Shown: piece after piece, positions 61,839-64,000 of the stretch
How positions within the stretch are numbered: the first letter of the stretch is position 1
How the letters are laid out: each line of letters starts with the position of its first letter
Assembly (NCBI GenBank): GCA_023055355.1
Contig: JALJCS010000010.1
Coordinates: 19,731,001 to 19,795,000 of the forward strand
Reading direction: 5' to 3'
Origin: Agelaius tricolor
Taxonomy: Eukaryota > Chordata > Aves > Passeriformes > Icteridae
DNA length: 64,000 bases
Translations under genes and position numbers: made by a program
Notes under the pieces: model-generated
The model's input: the letters and a program-made list of their open reading frames with translations, nothing else
The model's database searches: none
What the model was told of the DNA's origin: nothing

Positions 61839-63073
61839 ACAGCAGCCAACGGGGAGGAGAAAATAAAGGAATCTAATAGAAACCACAATGTCACCACACA
61901 AGTGCTCCATACAAGATCAGGGAGAATTGGTGAATAGCTTGTAAGTGACAGACAAACACAAAAGGAGACAAACAGCAAGGGAATTCTGGAGAAGTCAAGT
62001 AGCCTGCAAAGGTTCAACCCAGACCAGAGTTAGAAATCTTTTTCCCATTAACTCAAAGCCTGTCTATTTTCACATACTCTTGGGAGAATCTGTTTTATGA
62101 TTGCTATATCTTTATAAGAGCCATGACAATTGAAAGCATATTCATTCCAAACACAGCGTAAAACAAACAAATACCTTCTCAGGAAATAGATAAAGTTTTG
62201 AATGTAAATTGGTGTCTTGGGGGCTAAATGAAAAATCCATACTACAAACCAAAATTATTCTAAGTATTTAAAGTGATATAGAAAAGGCAGCTCATTTTTT
62301 GCAAAGTTCATTCAAGAAAACCTGTGAGTGATCACTAAAGAGGACTTCTTACATATTAATCCAGATGACTAATACACATGTGGCAAGTGGGCAAAGGGGC
62401 CCACAGAAATAGGTATTTTTGCTGCTTGTCTCTATCTGTACAGCTTGAATCTAATGAATAATTAACCGTAACCCACAGGGGATAGCTAGTGCTTCAGTTA
62501 GTGCTTCAGATATCAGAAGCTTTTTGCAGGATCCCTTTTGGTCAGGGAGAATCATGTTGCCAATGCATTTTGGATTATTTTGTTCCCCTCTGGTTCTGCT
62601 GGACACAGCCTTGCAATTCATCAGCAGGGCCTGAGGGCTGGCCAGTGGCTTTGACCTGCACAGACTTGCTCTTAGATGTGGACTACAAGAAGCATTTGTT
62701 AATCTCTGCCAGGGATACTGTCAAAGTAATTAGATGATTCACTTCTGGACCAGGCCAGATTGCTGTATCAGGCACAATAAAAGACCCAAAGAGCAATCAG
62801 AACAAGTAGGAGAGTTCACAGACAGTCATGAATAAAAATATTGTAAGTCTGGAAATATAAAGTATTTCTCTTTTTTGCATACACCCTAGCTTTGGGCTAA
62901 ACAGTGCACAGACACAGACTTGAATTTCTGGAAAAGATCTGATCCAGGCATGTGTTTGCAATTTTTGAGGATTTTTTTTTAGGGTTGAATGAGGGATGGG
63001 GAGGAAAAGACAAAATTCCCCCCCCAATCAGTTTCAGACCTGAAAGCTTTCCTTTCCTGTGTGTGGCTTTGGA

Positions 63074-63096
63074 TTTTTTGTTTTGTTTTGTTTTTT
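63074..63096. repeat. (TTTTG)n simple repeat
   Basis: A short pentanucleotide-type tract of T runs separated by single G. Confidence 0.75.
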
Positions 63097-63625
63097 CGGG
63101 TTTTAATTTTATTTTTCTTTGCAGTCTCAAGTACTTGTGATTATCTTCTTTTGGCATCCAGCTCAACGTCAGCATGACTATGTTTGTCACAGGTTTTCTA
63201 TGCTGCTGCAAGCAGGACTCAAATTAGGATTGGTGTGACCAAAGGACAATAGCTCTGCCAACAAGACAGACTTTTTTTGATCTAGCTAGCAGATGCTCTG
63301 CTAGCGTCTCTCACTTTTTTGCCTCTCTCTTGCCTAGAGGACTGAAACCAGCCTGTCAGTGCGATCGTCCTTGCGGGAGCTACAACTGTTTGCACAAGGT
63401 CTGAGTCTAGCCTAATTCCTACTTTAATAACTGCTTCCAGCAGCTACTTGTGAAGGCTCTGCTGGTAAACTCCATTTAATATATCATAACTTTAAAGCAG
63501 AGATTTTTCCAGAAATGGCTGCTCTTTTTATAGAGGTTATTTTGCACTCTAGTGGATTATTTTAGATAGTAACAAATTGTCCCTGTGTATCTTTGGTCAT
63601 CAATGACTTGCAAGACAAGTATTGC

Positions 63626-63640
63626 AGGAGGAGGAGGAGG
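63626..63640. repeat. (AGG)5 microsatellite
   Basis: Five perfect trinucleotide units. Confidence 0.85.
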
Positions 63641-64000
63641 CCAGAAAGAGAACCTGATGGGGTTCAAACCTTTCATTCCATTTTGTTCCCCTCCCCTGTT
63701 ACTTGACAGGAGTTTTGGAAGAACTAACAGACATATGAAAGACCTGGCATAAAATATTGGACCAGCTTTCCAGGTGTCACTGAGGGGCAGCAGGTCCAGA
63801 GGTGTCTCTCCCGTCCAGACTTGAAAGGATCTCAACTGGCTTTAGCTTTTCATGCAAGCCTGAAGGCTACTGGCTGCCAGTCATCCTGACAAGGTGATGA
63901 CTAATGGGGCAATTAACTCCCTCCCCTAACTTGCTGTCTGTCATGGCAATTGGAAAGGAAATAAGAGCACTTTTCCCTAAGGAAACAGGCTGGCAAATGG

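Larger units (their letters stand above)
56056..64000. other. Intergenic region downstream of RBMS1
   Basis: No exon of a neighbouring gene is recognised. Contents are a GC-rich patch at 56700-57120 with short frames on both strands, a CR1 3' end at 57225-57483, a (TTGG)n run at 59820 and a CpG-rich patch at 61365-61585. There is also a 35-bp-period duplication at 61781-61838, a (TTTTG)n tract at 63074 and an (AGG)n run at 63626. In mammals the next gene in this direction is, from memory, ITGB6, but nothing here can be assigned to it. Confidence 0.75.

Noticed and set aside
1..64000. CRISPR arrays, operons, rRNA, prokaryotic mobile systems
   Set aside because: Sparse coding, GT-AG introns and CR1 elements show a vertebrate chromosome. 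No regularly spaced repeats or rRNA/tRNA-like sequence was noticed.

Overview
The window is vertebrate nuclear DNA, most likely from a bird. It carries most of one large gene on the + strand: RBMS1 (RNA-binding motif, single-stranded-interacting protein 1). The bird call rests on three CR1 LINE 3' ends (about 28990-29168, 26466-26542 and 57225-57483), one very like the CR1 tails abundant in avian genomes, and on very few other recognisable transposable elements. The gene call rests on eleven coding exons with GT-AG borders and matching phases. They join into 319 uninterrupted codons plus a stop, with the RNP motifs of two RRM domains. RBMS1 is favoured over its paralogs RBMS2 and RBMS3 by the [10 protein letters not shown] segment and by the C-terminus ending SPYTYQQNK. 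That paralog comparison is from memory.

Layout. 1-15481 is the end of a long intron; the promoter, the first coding exon(s) and the N-terminal half of RRM1 lie upstream of the window. 15482-18464 carries two exons that finish RRM1. 30225-33554 carries two exons for RRM2. 41846-43069 holds three clustered exons for the linker after RRM2, including a 93-nt intron. 46341-50661 holds four exons for the proline/glutamine/methionine-rich C-terminal region and the stop at 50652. A donor-like site 7 nt after the stop, and an acceptor at 53536, indicate a final 3'-UTR-only exon from 53537 to about 56055, with poly(A) signals at 54230, 54732 and 56030. From 56056 to the end no gene is recognised. That tail has a CR1 element, a GC-rich patch and a compact CpG-rich patch near 61.4-61.6 kb.

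The remaining open reading frames are mostly chance frames in intron or intergenic DNA. Exceptions worth a look are a protein-like, stop-interrupted stretch at 9484-10230 (possible retro-pseudogene, parent not recognised), a 200-codon open frame at 51673-52275 in the last intron, and a shorter minus-strand frame at 13080-13331. I found no rRNA, tRNA, CRISPR array or operon-like system, and no convincing evidence of an undescribed system. The leads that remain are about RNA processing and regulation of RBMS1, plus the unexplained pseudogene-like stretch.
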